DNA of 64,000 bases from Rossellomorea vietnamensis NBRC 101237 (GCF_001591825.1 NZ_BCVQ01000013.1:28904-92903); one strand, 5' to 3'; counted from the stretch's first letter, positions 41,115 to 51,121 are shown. Notes: generated by a model from the letters alone, not told the origin. Numbers and translations: made by a program.

Positions 41115-42156
41115 CCGCTTAACAAATATATTAATCCCGGTAATCTCAGTCCTTTTAGGTATCATTGTCGGAACGATCATCATGCTTGTGAGTGGGTATG
41201 ACCCGATTGCAGGATACGCTGCATTATGGAATGGGATCTTCGGGGAGATCTATTATGTAGGAGAAACGATCCGTCAGGTCACACCATATATTTTAGCAGG
41301 ACTGGCTGTAGCCTTTGCTTTTAGAACGGGTCTCTTTAATATCGGTGTGGAAGGTCAATTGATTGTGGGCTGGCTTGCAGCTGTATGGGTAGGGGTTGCC
41401 TTTGATGATTTACCTAAGCTGATCCATTTACCCCTTGCCATCATTGCTGCCGCAATGGCAGGGGCGCTATGGGGCTTTATCCCTGGACTTCTGAAAGCGA
41501 AATTCCGCGTACATGAAGTCATTGTCACGATCATGATGAACTATATTGCACTTCACGTAACAAATGCCATTATCCGTGATGTCATTACTGACCGTAAAGA
41601 CCGTACGGATATGATTGCGGATACAGCTTCATTGAAGTCTCCTTTCTTTGAAAGTTTGACAGATTACTCCCGATTGCACTGGGGGATTTTCATCGCCCTT
41701 GCATGTGTATTCATCATGTGGTTCCTGCTTGAAAAGACAACGCGTGGATATGAGCTGCGTTCTGTAGGATTCAACCAGCATGCTTCGCAATATGCAGGTA
41801 TGAACGTGAATGGGAACATCATCCTTTCCATGGTCATCTCTGGAGCGTTTGCTGGCCTTGCAGGAGCGATGGAAGGGCTTGGCACATTCGGCTATGCTTC
41901 AATCAAGGGAGGATTTACAGGTGTCGGATTCGATGGGATCGCTGTAGCCCTTCTTGGTGGGAATGCGGCCATCGGAGTTGTATTCGCCGCTCTTCTATTT
42001 GGAGGACTTAAAGTAGGGGCACTGAATATGCCTCTCGATGCAGGGATTCCAAATGAACTGGTAGATATTATTATTGCCCTTATCATATTCTTTGTAGCAT
42101 CTGGTTATATGATCCGTTATCTGATTCAACGATTTAGTAAAAAGGGGGTGAAATAA
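41107..42156 (+). CDS. ABC transporter permease 1 (nucleoside type)
   Basis: 349 residues, about eight to ten membrane helices, BPD_transp_2 family. 'FNIGVEGQLIVGWLAAVWVG' (cited as FNIGVEGQLIVGWLAA) and 'ELRSVGFNQHASQYAGMNVN' are typical of nucleoside/BMP permeases such as NupP. ATG 41107 overlaps the ATPase gene. Pairs with the next permease to form the channel. Confidence 0.93.
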   Translation: MSNRLTNILIPVISVLLGIIVGTIIMLVSGYDPIAGYAALWNGIFGEIYYVGETIRQVTPYILAGLAVAFAFRTGLFNIGVEGQLIVGWLAAVWVGVAFDDLPKLIHLPLAIIAAAMAGALWGFIPGLLKAKFRVHEVIVTIMMNYIALHVTNAIIRDVITDRKDRTDMIADTASLKSPFFESLTDYSRLHWGIFIALACVFIMWFLLEKTTRGYELRSVGFNQHASQYAGMNVNGNIILSMVISGAFAGLAGAMEGLGTFGYASIKGGFTGVGFDGIAVALLGGNAAIGVVFAALLFGGLKVGALNMPLDAGIPNELVDIIIALIIFFVASGYMIRYLIQRFSKKGVK

Positions 42157-43116
42157 GTGGGTTTCATTGATATTTTGACAATACTCATCCCATCAACCTT
42201 GCTTTGGGCAACACCACTTATTTTCACTGCTTTGGGAGGGGCGTTCTCAGAGCGTTCAGGTGTAGTAAATATTGGACTCGAAGGCCTTATGGTCATCGGA
42301 GCATTCTCAAGCATTGTATTCAACCTTGCTTTTGCAGATACTTTCGGTGCAGCGACTCCTTGGGTAGCACTGCTTGTGGCCATGGTGATGGGTGGCCTGC
42401 TTGCTATCCTGCATGCCGTTGCTTCCATTACATTCAGGGCTGACCAGGTTGTATCAGGTGTAGCCATCAACTTGCTGGCTGTCGGGTTGACTCTTTTCTT
42501 AGTCAAACGTATCTATGGAAAGGGTCAAACGGATATCATCTCTGAAGGATTCGGGAAGGTCGATGTTCCTTTGCTTCACAAAATCCCGGTCATTGGAGAT
42601 ATCTTCTTTTCCAACACATACTGGCCGCCATTCGTCGCGATACTTGTATCATTCATTGTTTGGTTCATTATGTTCAAAACCCCGTTCGGTTTACGATTAC
42701 GTTCTGTAGGTGAGCATCCTATGGCTGCAGACACAATGGGAATCAATGTAACGAAAATGCGCTATATCGGTGTCATCATTTCCGGAGCGTTTGCAGGTGT
42801 CGGCGGGGGAGTATACGCCCAGGCGATTTCCTCGGACTTCAGCCATGCAACGATCAGTGGACAAGGGTTCATGGCCCTTGCAGCCTTGATCTTCGGGAAA
42901 TGGCATCCACTTGGAGCCATGGGAGCGGCCCTGTTCTTCGGCTTCGCCCAAAGTTTAAGTATCATCGGATCCAGTATTCCGTTGTTTGAAAACATCCCAA
43001 GTGTATTCCTATTGATTGCGCCATATGTGCTTACCATCCTGGCACTAACCGGCTTTATCGGTCGTGCAGATGCTCCTAAAGCTCTTGGTACACCATATAT
43101 CAAAGGAAACCGTTAA
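42157..43116 (+). CDS. ABC transporter permease 2 (nucleoside type)
   Basis: 319 residues, multi-pass, same family as the gene before it, which it follows directly (TAA then GTG). 'FSERSGVVNIGLEGLMVIGA' and 'RLRSVGEHPMAADTMGINV' are diagnostic and closely parallel permease 1. A GGGGGTG ribosome site lies within the end of permease 1. Closes the importer operon. Confidence 0.93.
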   Translation: MGFIDILTILIPSTLLWATPLIFTALGGAFSERSGVVNIGLEGLMVIGAFSSIVFNLAFADTFGAATPWVALLVAMVMGGLLAILHAVASITFRADQVVSGVAINLLAVGLTLFLVKRIYGKGQTDIISEGFGKVDVPLLHKIPVIGDIFFSNTYWPPFVAILVSFIVWFIMFKTPFGLRLRSVGEHPMAADTMGINVTKMRYIGVIISGAFAGVGGGVYAQAISSDFSHATISGQGFMALAALIFGKWHPLGAMGAALFFGFAQSLSIIGSSIPLFENIPSVFLLIAPYVLTILALTGFIGRADAPKALGTPYIKGNR

Positions 43117-43134
43117 TAGAATCGAGAATAAGTG

Positions 43135-43168
43135 AAAGGATATCCTGAAAATGGGGATATCCTTTTTC
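43135..43168 (+). terminator. rho-independent terminator after the importer operon
   Basis: AAAGGATATCC and GGATATCCTTT form a perfect stem around a 9-base loop, followed by TTCTT. Confidence 0.9.
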
Positions 43169-43388
43169 TTCGTTTAAACTGCGTTTGAAATGGTTTTTGA
43201 ATCAATCATAAAGGGAAATCCATATGCATATAATGGTTTATTCAAAAGTGTATTTTACCAACAGAGGAAGATGCTTGAAATCAATCTCTCTCTACATGTA
43301 TAGTTATACATAAATACCGCACAATAAGGGTGTTTATTAATTTTTGCTTGTAAATCGATGGAAGTATGGAACTAAGGAGGACGGTACG

Positions 43389-44663
43389 ATGACAGCCATA
43401 AACGAAATAGTGAAGAAGAAACCTGGTTACACGCTACATATCGTTCAAACGGATAAGTATAAAACCAATAGCCTCGTATTGAAGATGAAAGCCCCCCTCG
43501 ACCACGAAACAGTCACTTTACGGGGATTGCTGCCCCATGTGATGCAGAGCAGCACGAAGACCTATCAGAGCACTACGGAGTTACGCTCCCATCTGGATGA
43601 GTTATATGGAGCGAACTTCTTTGTGGATTTAAGTAAAAAAGGTGAGTACCATGTGGTCAGTATGTCTGTTGAAATCGCCAACGAAAAGTTTTTGAAGGAT
43701 TCTGAACCCCTGCTTCAAAAAGGAATCGAATTCCTTGCAGATGTCCTTCAGAACCCTCATGTTGAAAATAACGAGTTTGAAAAGAAAACAGTCGAAAAAG
43801 AAAAACGGAACCAAAAGGTTAGAATCCAAGCAGTGTATGACGATAAAATGCGCTATGCCAATTCACGACTGGTGGAAGAAATGTGTAAAGGTGAACGTTT
43901 CGCCCTCCATGTAAACGGTGTAAGTGAAGAAGTGGAGTCCACTACTGCGAAGAGTTTATATGAATATTATCAAAAAGTGATGGCTGAAGATCAGTTTGAC
44001 ATTTATGTAATCGGTGATGTCGATGTTAAAGAGGTTGAAAGCCTTTGTGATCAATTACTCCAATTGAATGAACGTACTCCTCAACAAGTGGATGCTTCTC
44101 TTGTGAAGCAAAAGGAAAATGAAAACGTCGTAAAAGAAAAGCAGGATGTGAAACAAGGGAAGCTGAACATGGGCTACCGTACACATACTCAATATGGTGA
44201 CGAAGATTATTTCGCGCTTCAAGTATTCAATGGAATATTCGGTGGTTTCTCCCATTCCAAATTGTTCATCAATGTGAGGGAGAAAGCGAGCCTCGCATAT
44301 TATGCTGCGAGCCGCCTCGAAAGTCATAAAGGTTTATTGATGGTCATGTCCGGAATCGAATTTGAGAAGTATGATCAAGCTGTAGGAATCATAAACGAAC
44401 AGCTCCAGGCAATGAAGGATGGAGACTTCACCGATGGGGAGATCGACCAGACAAAAGCGGTCATCCGTAACCAGCTTCTTGAAACCATCGATACCTCAAG
44501 AGGGTTGGTCGAAGTACTTTACCATAATGCCGTAGCTCATGAAGAAATCGACCTGAAACATTGGTTGGATGAGATTGAAAAGACAACAAAAGAAGATATC
44601 GTAAAAGCCGCAAATAAAGTTGAACTTGATACGATCTACTTTCTAACAGGAATGGAGGGATAA
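43389..44663 (+). CDS. ymfF: M16 peptidase-like protein, probably inactive subunit (YmfF)
   Basis: 424 residues with the M16 fold ('LFINVREKASLAYYAASRLESH', cited as LFINVREKASLAYYAASRLE), but where the active family has HxxEH this one reads 'LLPHVMQSS', so the zinc site is lost. It ends three bases before ymfH, which keeps the site; the two probably form a heterodimer of one active and one structural subunit. ATG 43389 follows AAGGAGGACG; TTG 43344 has no site. Confidence 0.9.
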   Translation: MTAINEIVKKKPGYTLHIVQTDKYKTNSLVLKMKAPLDHETVTLRGLLPHVMQSSTKTYQSTTELRSHLDELYGANFFVDLSKKGEYHVVSMSVEIANEKFLKDSEPLLQKGIEFLADVLQNPHVENNEFEKKTVEKEKRNQKVRIQAVYDDKMRYANSRLVEEMCKGERFALHVNGVSEEVESTTAKSLYEYYQKVMAEDQFDIYVIGDVDVKEVESLCDQLLQLNERTPQQVDASLVKQKENENVVKEKQDVKQGKLNMGYRTHTQYGDEDYFALQVFNGIFGGFSHSKLFINVREKASLAYYAASRLESHKGLLMVMSGIEFEKYDQAVGIINEQLQAMKDGDFTDGEIDQTKAVIRNQLLETIDTSRGLVEVLYHNAVAHEEIDLKHWLDEIEKTTKEDIVKAANKVELDTIYFLTGMEG

Positions 44664-44665
44664 AG

Positions 44666-45955
44666 ATGAAGAAAATTTCCTTCGATCAATTACAAGAGAA
44701 TTTGTATTATGAAAAAATGTCTAACGGGTTGGACGTATACATCCTCCCAAAAAAAGGTTTTAACAAGACCTATGCAACATTTACAACGAAATATGGAAGC
44801 ATCGACAATCATTTTGTCCCTTTGGATGAAGATGAATTCGTGAAAGTGCCCGATGGAATCGCCCATTTCTTAGAGCATAAACTGTTTGAAAAAGAAGATG
44901 GAGATGTCTTCCAGCAATTCAGTAAGCAAGGGGCATCCGCCAATGCGTTCACTTCGTTTACAAGGACAGCTTATCTGTTCTCGAGTACGACCAACGTAGA
45001 ACGGAATTTAGAAACACTCATCGATTTCGTTCAAGATCCGTATTTTACAGAGAAAACGGTGGAAAAGGAAAAAGGCATCATCGGTCAGGAAATCACCATG
45101 TATGATGATAATCCCGATTGGCGATTATACTTCGGGGTCATCCAGAATATGTACAAAAATCATCCTGTGAAGATCGATATTGCAGGAACGATCGAATCCA
45201 TCACCCCGATAACAAAGGATATGCTCTATCAGTGTTATAATACATTCTACCATCCAAGCAATATGCTCTTATTCGTGGTTGGATCAGTCAATCCAGAACA
45301 GATCATGAATCAAATCCGTTCGAATCAGGAAAAGAAGGACTATGAAAAAATGCCTGAAATCAAGCGGAAATTCGAGGATGAACCAGAGACGGTAGCGGAG
45401 AAAAAACAGGTCCTTAAGATGAACGTCCAAAGTCCTAAGTGTCTCGTCGGTCTGAAAGCCCCGGAACCAATCCAGCAGGGTCGGGAAATGCTTAGACAGG
45501 AGCTTTCCATGAATGTTTTCCTTGATATGCTGTTCGGAAAGAGCTCACCGTACTATTCGGAACTTTATAATGATGGGTTGATCGATGAGACATTCCATTA
45601 TGACTATACACAGGAAAATGGCTTTGGTTTCCTTACGGTCGGTGGAGATACTGAAAAGCCGGATGAGCTTTCTGAAAAGGTTCAATCGCTGCTTCTGAAA
45701 GCGAAAGGGGAATCTCTTTTTACTGAGGAAGGTCTTGAGAGAACCAAGAAGAAGAAGATTGGGGCATTCCTGCGTGCCATTAATTCCCCTGAGTATATTG
45801 CGAATCAATTTACCCGCTATGCCTTTAATGAAATGGATTTATTTGAAGTCGTGCCTACCCTTGAATCGTTGAAATATGATGATATCCAGGCGGTTGCGGA
45901 GTCCATTATCAGTGAAGAACGATTTACTGTATGTCAGGTCGTACCTAAATCATGA
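44666..45955 (+). CDS. ymfH: M16 zinc peptidase, active subunit (YmfH)
   Basis: 429 residues. The inverted zinc motif H67-F-L-E70-H71 is intact, and the third ligand region 'KEKGIIGQEITMYDDNPDWR' follows about 75 residues later. Two M16 domains. ATG 44666 follows AATGGAGGGATAAAG. Partner of YmfF. Substrate unknown; M16 pairs of this kind in other bacteria process small peptides. Confidence 0.92.
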   Translation: MKKISFDQLQENLYYEKMSNGLDVYILPKKGFNKTYATFTTKYGSIDNHFVPLDEDEFVKVPDGIAHFLEHKLFEKEDGDVFQQFSKQGASANAFTSFTRTAYLFSSTTNVERNLETLIDFVQDPYFTEKTVEKEKGIIGQEITMYDDNPDWRLYFGVIQNMYKNHPVKIDIAGTIESITPITKDMLYQCYNTFYHPSNMLLFVVGSVNPEQIMNQIRSNQEKKDYEKMPEIKRKFEDEPETVAEKKQVLKMNVQSPKCLVGLKAPEPIQQGREMLRQELSMNVFLDMLFGKSSPYYSELYNDGLIDETFHYDYTQENGFGFLTVGGDTEKPDELSEKVQSLLLKAKGESLFTEEGLERTKKKKIGAFLRAINSPEYIANQFTRYAFNEMDLFEVVPTLESLKYDDIQAVAESIISEERFTVCQVVPKS

Positions 45956-45962
45956 TGGAAGG

Positions 45963-45996
45963 GGAGCTATCCTTTAATTGGATAGTTCCTCTATTT
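45963..45996 (+). terminator. Probable terminator after ymfH
   Basis: GGAGCTATCC pairs with GGATAGTTCC (one G-U) around TTTAATT; the T run (TCTATTTA) is weak. Confidence 0.7.
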
Positions 45997-46023
45997 ATGT
46001 GAATGACGTTTGGAGTGAAATCA

Positions 46024-46740
46024 ATGAAGTACGCATTAATTACAGGGGCCTCAGGTGGAATAGGGAGTAGTACTGCTCTTCTTTTGGCAGAAGATGGATG
46101 GAATCTATACTTGCATTATCATTCAAATGAAGGGGCAATGAAGGACTTGGTTCACAAAGTCGAAGCGTTAGGGGTGGAGGCAATCCCCATCCAGGGGAAT
46201 CTTGCGAACCCGGATGAAGTGGGGAATCTTGTCCATTCCATATTCCGGCTCGATGCGATCATTTACTGCAGCGGGAATTCTACCTGGGGGCTCTTCCAGG
46301 ACCATTCAGAAGACGATCTGGATCAGATGATCAACCTTCATGTCAAAAGTCCGTTGCTCCTCGTTCAAAAACTCCTGCCGAAGTTGATTGACCGTAAAGG
46401 GGCGGTCGTCATGGTAAGTTCGATCTGGGGACAGATAGGAGCTGCCTGTGAGGTTGTATATTCAACTGTCAAAGGGGCTCAATTAGCATTTGTAAAATCA
46501 TTGGGTAAAGAGCTTGCATTAAGCGGTGTAAGGGTAAATGCCGTTGCTCCCGGGGCCGTTGATACGTCCATGATGGGCTCCTTCACGGATGAAGATAAAG
46601 ATACGATCCGTGAAGAAATCCCTATGGGCCGGTTTGCTCAACCGGGTGAAATTGCTGACTCCATTCAGTTCCTTCTTTCGTCCAGCGCTTCTTATATTAC
46701 CGGCCAGACCCTTTCCATCAACGGGGGATGGCACACATAA
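46024..46740 (+). CDS. ymfI: Short-chain dehydrogenase/reductase (YmfI)
   Basis: 238 residues, classical SDR. 'LITGASGGIGSSTALLLAEDG' (cited as LITGASGGIGSSTALLLAE) is the TGxxxGIG NADP(H) site, 'VMVSSIWG' carries the catalytic Ser, and 'VYSTVKGAQLAFVKSLGKEL' the YxxxK pair in the form Y-S-T-V-K. The C-terminal 'ASYITGQTLSINGGW' is that of FabG-like enzymes. ATG 46024 follows TTGGAGTG. Substrate not known. Confidence 0.92.
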   Translation: MKYALITGASGGIGSSTALLLAEDGWNLYLHYHSNEGAMKDLVHKVEALGVEAIPIQGNLANPDEVGNLVHSIFRLDAIIYCSGNSTWGLFQDHSEDDLDQMINLHVKSPLLLVQKLLPKLIDRKGAVVMVSSIWGQIGAACEVVYSTVKGAQLAFVKSLGKELALSGVRVNAVAPGAVDTSMMGSFTDEDKDTIREEIPMGRFAQPGEIADSIQFLLSSSASYITGQTLSINGGWHT

Positions 46741-46828
46741 AAAATTTTTCAATCAAATCATTCCAGCGCATAATTTTTCCTCCGGGATACAAACTAAGGT
46801 TGTATTTCAATAAAGGAGGTCATGACAA

Positions 46829-47086
46829 ATGTCTGTATTAGATAACTGGTCTGATTGGAAAAACTTTTTAGGGGATCGCCTAAACCAGGCAGAACACAGC
46901 GGCATGGAGCACGAAACGGTAAATGACTTGGCTTACCAAATTGGTGATTACTTAGCCAATCAAGTTGAAGCTAAGAACGATCAGGAAAAAGTATTAGCGG
47001 ATTTATGGTCAGTCGCGTCTCCAGAAGAGCAACACGCCATCGCCAATATGATGGTTAAGCTTGTTAATAATAACGGTAGTCGTTAA
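46829..47086 (+). CDS. ymfJ: DUF3243 family small protein (YmfJ)
   Basis: 85 residues, mostly helical and acidic: 'MSVLDNWSDWKNFLGDRLN' is the family start. AAGGAGG lies 8 bases before the ATG. Own terminator. Encoded between ymfI and ymfK as in B. subtilis; function unknown. Confidence 0.9.
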   Translation: MSVLDNWSDWKNFLGDRLNQAEHSGMEHETVNDLAYQIGDYLANQVEAKNDQEKVLADLWSVASPEEQHAIANMMVKLVNNNGSR

Positions 47087-47113
47087 GGAGAGGGATTTCC
47101 CTCTCCTTTTTCT
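47085..47113 (+). terminator. rho-independent terminator after ymfJ
   Basis: AAGGAGAGGGA and TCCCTCTCCTT, followed by TTTCTT; it starts within the last base of the ymfJ stop. Confidence 0.9.
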
Positions 47114-47317
47114 TATGGGGAATGACTCACCCCAATACAATATTGGACTTCAAGTTATCATTTTTCGTATGAATGAGAAATTGTACATATTTATGTAGGT
47201 TTTGCTTTTCTATTAGCAGGAAATCATTTATTATAATACCTAGATGTTTAAATAACTTTTCGAAATATGTCAATTTATATCGAAATGGGATGTCACATTT
47301 TTCCGGGGAGGTAAGCG

Positions 47318-48109
47318 ATGGAACGTAAAGAATGGTATTTAGAATACGAAATACAAAAAAATCGTCCCGGCCTCTTAGGTGATATTTCCTCATTATTAGG
47401 AATGCTTTCTATCAATATAGTGACGATAAATGGTGTGGATGAAGGAAGAAGGGGAATGCTTCTCCTTGCCAATAATGATGAACAGATCATGAGGCTCGAG
47501 TCCATCCTTCAAACGATGGATACAATCAATGTGACAAAACTCCGGGAACCTAAATTAAGGGACCGGCTTGCTGTGCGTCACGGTCGTTATATCCAACGAG
47601 ATGCCGACGACAAGAAAACGTTTCGATTTGTTCGTGATGAGCTCGGTTTATTGGTTGATTTTTTGGCTGAATTATTTAAGCAGGAAGGTCACAAGCTTGT
47701 CGGGATCAGAGGGATGCCCCGAGTAGGGAAGACAGAATCAATCGTGGCATCAAGTGTATGTGCCAATAAGAAGTGGCTTTTTGTCTCTTCTACTTTATTA
47801 AAGCAAACGATACGGAGCAAACTCATTGAAGACGAGTATTCCGCTGAGAACTTGTTTATTATAGACGGCATCGTTTCTACACGCCGTGCAAGTGAGAAGC
47901 ATTGGCAGCTGGTGAGGGAAATCATGAGGTTACCTGCTGTGAAAGTAATCGAACATCCTGATGTATTCGTTCAAAACTCTGAATATTCACTTGAAGATTT
48001 TGATTATATCATTGAACTTAGAAACGATCCTGATGAAGAAATTACATACGAATTAGTGGAACAAAATAATCTATTTCAAAATTCCGATTTTGGAGGTTTT
48101 GATTTTTAA
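47318..48109 (+). CDS. ymfK: DUF3388 family protein with ACT-like and P-loop-like parts (YmfK)
   Basis: 263 residues. Residues 5-75 look like an ACT ligand domain ('KNRPGLLGDISSLLGMLSIN'). The middle holds 'GIRGMPRVGKTESIVAS', a Walker-A-like loop, which suggests nucleotide binding. The C-terminus is acidic and aromatic. GTG-free ATG start after GGGGAGG. Precedes rodZ by 19 bases, so probably co-transcribed. Function unknown. Confidence 0.88.
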   Translation: MERKEWYLEYEIQKNRPGLLGDISSLLGMLSINIVTINGVDEGRRGMLLLANNDEQIMRLESILQTMDTINVTKLREPKLRDRLAVRHGRYIQRDADDKKTFRFVRDELGLLVDFLAELFKQEGHKLVGIRGMPRVGKTESIVASSVCANKKWLFVSSTLLKQTIRSKLIEDEYSAENLFIIDGIVSTRRASEKHWQLVREIMRLPAVKVIEHPDVFVQNSEYSLEDFDYIIELRNDPDEEITYELVEQNNLFQNSDFGGFDF

Positions 48110-48128
48110 TATTGGAAGGTGTTAAGTA

Positions 48129-49028
48129 GTGACGGAATTAGGAAATCGTTTAAAGGAAGCTCGAGAGGCTAAGGATTACAGCCTTGATGATTTACAAAGG
48201 ATAACAAAAATTCAAAAACGCTATTTGATTGGGATCGAAGAAGGCAATTATGATGCAATGCCGGGTAAATTCTACGTGCGCGCATTCATTAAGCAATATT
48301 GTGAAGCGGTCGGACTTCCTCCTGAAGTGATTTTTGAGGAACACAAGGCTGAAATCCCGACGACCTATGAAGATGAAATCCCGGTTTCGCTTTCGAGGGT
48401 GCAGTCCCGTAAGAGTGTTTCAGAGAGCTCGACAAAGGTATTTGACTTCCTACCGAAGCTCCTCATTGCACTGTTTGTCATCGGTGCACTTGTTGCCGTG
48501 TGGGTATTTTGGCAAGGGAAAGTAGGGGACAAGGCCCCTGAGTCCAATCAGGAAGAAAACCAGACACAAGTAGATGTTGATGAGAATAAGAGTGCTGAGG
48601 GCGAGAAGCCTGAAGATGAAACAAATGATCAAGAACAGACCGAAGAACCCAAATCATCAGACGATCAAGAAGCTGATCAAGAGAAGGACCAAAAGACGGA
48701 ACAATCCTTGGAAGCAGTGAATACCGAGGGTTATAAAACGACCTATGAGCTGAAAAACGCCGATGAATTCAAGCTTCAGTTGGCTGCGGGCGGAGATACA
48801 TGGGTAGGAGTTTATAATACCGAAGATGAATTGCTATTTGAAGGATTGCTGAAAAAGGATAATAAAAAGGAATTTGACCTTTCCTCTGATAAACAGGCTT
48901 ACCTTGTCATCGGTAATGCGTCGAATACAGATATCCTCGTTAACGGTAAAAAGCTTGAATATAAAGTTTCTGCAACTGATGTCGTCAGGCAGGATATCAT
49001 CATCAATTACGCACCGCAAGAACAATAA
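48129..49028 (+). CDS. rodZ: Cytoskeletal protein RodZ
   Basis: 299 residues. RodZ links MreB filaments to the wall-elongation machine. Order: N-terminal helix-turn-helix domain (1-72, 'LGNRLKEAREAKDYSLDDLQ'), basic stretch, one membrane helix (about 110-129), acidic low-complexity linker (about 131-195), and an outer beta domain of DUF4115 type (about 205-295). GTG start with GGAAGGTG upstream. Gene order rodZ-pgsA-cinA-recA is the Bacillus one. Confidence 0.93.
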   Translation: MTELGNRLKEAREAKDYSLDDLQRITKIQKRYLIGIEEGNYDAMPGKFYVRAFIKQYCEAVGLPPEVIFEEHKAEIPTTYEDEIPVSLSRVQSRKSVSESSTKVFDFLPKLLIALFVIGALVAVWVFWQGKVGDKAPESNQEENQTQVDVDENKSAEGEKPEDETNDQEQTEEPKSSDDQEADQEKDQKTEQSLEAVNTEGYKTTYELKNADEFKLQLAAGGDTWVGVYNTEDELLFEGLLKKDNKKEFDLSSDKQAYLVIGNASNTDILVNGKKLEYKVSATDVVRQDIIINYAPQEQ

Positions 49029-49037
49029 TTGAAATGG

Positions 49038-49062
49038 GAGGAGTTTTAATAACTCCTTTTTC
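49038..49062 (+). terminator. rho-independent terminator after rodZ
   Basis: GGAGTT and AACTCC around a 5-base loop, then five T and CTT. Confidence 0.85.
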
Positions 49063-49109
49063 TTACATACTAATGGTATACGCGTTTTTAAAGCATTGGA
49101 GGTAGAAAG

Positions 49110-49688
49110 GTGAACTTACCTAATAAGATTACAGTATCAAGGATATTTTTAATTCCATTATTTTTAATCATCATGCTTGCACCGTTAAATTGGGGTGAGA
49201 TGATGTTTCTTGGGGCGGAAATGCCGGTGAAGCATTTTGTAGGAGCCTTGATTTTTATCATAGCGGCAACGACGGATTGGATCGACGGGTATTATGCCAG
49301 GAAACTTGACCTTGTTACAAATCTGGGGAAATTCTTGGATCCGCTGGCAGATAAACTGCTTGTATCGGCTGCTTTAATCGTACTTGTCGAGATGGGTCTT
49401 GCTCCATCGTGGATCGTCATTATCATAATCAGTCGCGAGTTTGCCGTAACAGGACTTCGTCTCGTATTAGCAGGGGAAGGGGAAGTGGTTGCTGCAGGTC
49501 AACTCGGTAAGATCAAGACCTGGGCACAGATCATTGCCATATCTGCCCTTCTTCTTCATAACGCCATTTTCGAACTGATCAATCTCCCATTTGCTACAAT
49601 CGCTCTATGGGTGGCTATGTTCTTTACAATTTGGTCCGGATGGGATTATTTCAAACATAATAAAAAAGCATTTGTGAATTCGAAATAA
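49110..49688 (+). CDS. pgsA: Phosphatidylglycerophosphate synthase
   Basis: 192 residues. It joins CDP-diacylglycerol (from CdsA) and glycerol 3-phosphate to make the precursor of phosphatidylglycerol. The CDP-alcohol phosphotransferase motif is complete: D59-G-x2-A63-R64-x8-G73-x3-D77-x3-D81. Four or more membrane helices. GTG 49110 with TTGGAGGT upstream. Confidence 0.96.
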   Translation: MNLPNKITVSRIFLIPLFLIIMLAPLNWGEMMFLGAEMPVKHFVGALIFIIAATTDWIDGYYARKLDLVTNLGKFLDPLADKLLVSAALIVLVEMGLAPSWIVIIIISREFAVTGLRLVLAGEGEVVAAGQLGKIKTWAQIIAISALLLHNAIFELINLPFATIALWVAMFFTIWSGWDYFKHNKKAFVNSK

Positions 49689-49699
49689 CAGTGTACACC

Positions 49700-49736
49700 A
49701 GGGGATTGATTCAAATAGAATCATCCCCTTCTTTTC
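49700..49736 (+). terminator. rho-independent terminator after pgsA
   Basis: AGGGGATTGATTC pairs with GAATCATCCCCT with one bulged T, followed by TCTTTT. Confidence 0.85.
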
Positions 49737-49759
49737 ACCATATTTTAGGGGGAATACAG

Positions 49760-50995
49760 ATGAATGCAGAAATAATAGCGGTTGGGTCCGAATTACTGCT
49801 CGGACAAATCGTCAATTCAAATGCTCAATTCATTTCCGAGCAGTTGGCTGAGATGGGAGTGAACGTGTATTATCACACAAGTGTGGGGGATAACCCTGCC
49901 CGTTTGCAGCAGGTCATCGAGGCAGCAAAGAAGCGGTCGGACATATTGATCTTTACTGGTGGCCTTGGACCCACAAAGGATGATCTGACGAAAGAAACGA
50001 TCGCCCATGCTTTAGGAACGACTTTAAGCATGGATCATGACGCATTGGAATCGATAAAAGACTATTTTCAGAAGGTCAATCGTGAAATGACTCCCAATAA
50101 TGAAAAACAAGCCCTTATATTATCTGGGGCACATGTATTGAAGAACGAACACGGCATGGCTCCGGGGATGTTGTTGAAAAAAGACGGCACTGCCTATATG
50201 CTTCTCCCCGGTCCGCCGTCTGAAATGAGGCCGATGTTCGATAAGCACGGCAAACAGGCAATCCTGAACTTGATGAAGAAGAAAGAAGTCATCCATTCAC
50301 GGGTACTTCGTTTCTTTGGCATCGGGGAAGCAGAGCTCGAAACGGAATTAGAAGATCTGATCGACAGACAAACCAATCCGACTATCGCCCCTCTCGCTGG
50401 TGACGGGGAAGTGACCTTGAGGCTTACGGCTAAGCACGAATCAAGGGATATTGCCGTGTCATTATTGGATTCGGTTGAAGAAAAGATCTTGAACAGGGTG
50501 GGGGAATATTTCTACGGTTATAATCAGGATTCCCTTGTTCAAGTGGGGGTCCATTTATTAAAAGAGAAGGGACTTACCCTATCATGCGCAGAAAGTTTGA
50601 CTGGTGGACTGTTTCAGGCTCAACTGACATCTATACCCGGGGCATCGGACGTTTTGAGCGGCGGGGTGATCTGCTATCAGGATGAGATCAAAAAAAGGAT
50701 TTTATCTGTTAATGACCGTACACTGAAACAGCATTCAGCAGTCAGTGAGCAATGTGCACGGGAACTGGCTGAAAACGTTAGAGAGCTGTTTTCCACCGAC
50801 ATCGGGATCAGCTTTACAGGTGTAGCAGGACCCGACGCTCACGAGGGCCATCCTGCAGGGACCGTCTGGATTGGTTTATCCATGAAGGATGGAACGACCA
50901 AGGCATTTCTATTGAACCTTGGCGGTGGCCGGAATGGGAACCGGATGAGAACGGCGAAGTATGGTTGGCATTATTTAATTAAAGAACTGAGTTAG
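49760..50995 (+). CDS. cinA: CinA family protein (competence/damage-inducible)
   Basis: 411 residues. N-terminal molybdopterin-binding-like domain (1-170; '[20 protein letters not shown]', '[16 protein letters not shown]') with ADP-ribose pyrophosphatase activity in family members, and C-terminal PncC domain (about 255-405; '[21 protein letters not shown]', cited as [18 protein letters not shown]) that deamidates NMN. The ATG at 49760 follows AGGGGGAATACAG; the frame upstream to 49691 covers the terminator. In bacilli cinA and recA are induced together in competence. Confidence 0.94.
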   Translation: MNAEIIAVGSELLLGQIVNSNAQFISEQLAEMGVNVYYHTSVGDNPARLQQVIEAAKKRSDILIFTGGLGPTKDDLTKETIAHALGTTLSMDHDALESIKDYFQKVNREMTPNNEKQALILSGAHVLKNEHGMAPGMLLKKDGTAYMLLPGPPSEMRPMFDKHGKQAILNLMKKKEVIHSRVLRFFGIGEAELETELEDLIDRQTNPTIAPLAGDGEVTLRLTAKHESRDIAVSLLDSVEEKILNRVGEYFYGYNQDSLVQVGVHLLKEKGLTLSCAESLTGGLFQAQLTSIPGASDVLSGGVICYQDEIKKRILSVNDRTLKQHSAVSEQCARELAENVRELFSTDIGISFTGVAGPDAHEGHPAGTVWIGLSMKDGTTKAFLLNLGGGRNGNRMRTAKYGWHYLIKELS

Positions 50996-51003
50996 TTTGA
51001 AGA

Positions 51004-51040
51004 GGCTGTCTTCTATTTGAAGGCAGCTTTTTTTCTTTTT
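51004..51040 (+). terminator. rho-independent terminator after cinA
   Basis: GGCTGTCTTC and GAAGGCAGC pair with one G-U, then seven T and CTTTTTTT. Confidence 0.9.
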
Positions 51041-51069
51041 TTCACTCCGGCACACCCAAAGAAAAAAAC

Positions 51070-51083
51070 CGAATGAATGTTCG
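51070..51083. promoter_or_regulatory. LexA/DinR box before recA
   Basis: CGAATGAATGTTCG matches the Bacillus box CGAACNNNNGTTCG with one mismatch (T for C at position 5). It ends 9 bases before the -35. Confidence 0.75.
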
Positions 51084-51092
51084 ATTTTTTTC

Positions 51093-51121
51093 TTGTTTTC
51101 TCTAATAAAAACGTTTATAGT
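51093..51121 (+). promoter_or_regulatory. SigA promoter for recA
   Basis: TTGTTT at 51093-51098, 17 bases, TATAGT at 51116-51121; leader of about 65 bases. Confidence 0.65.
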
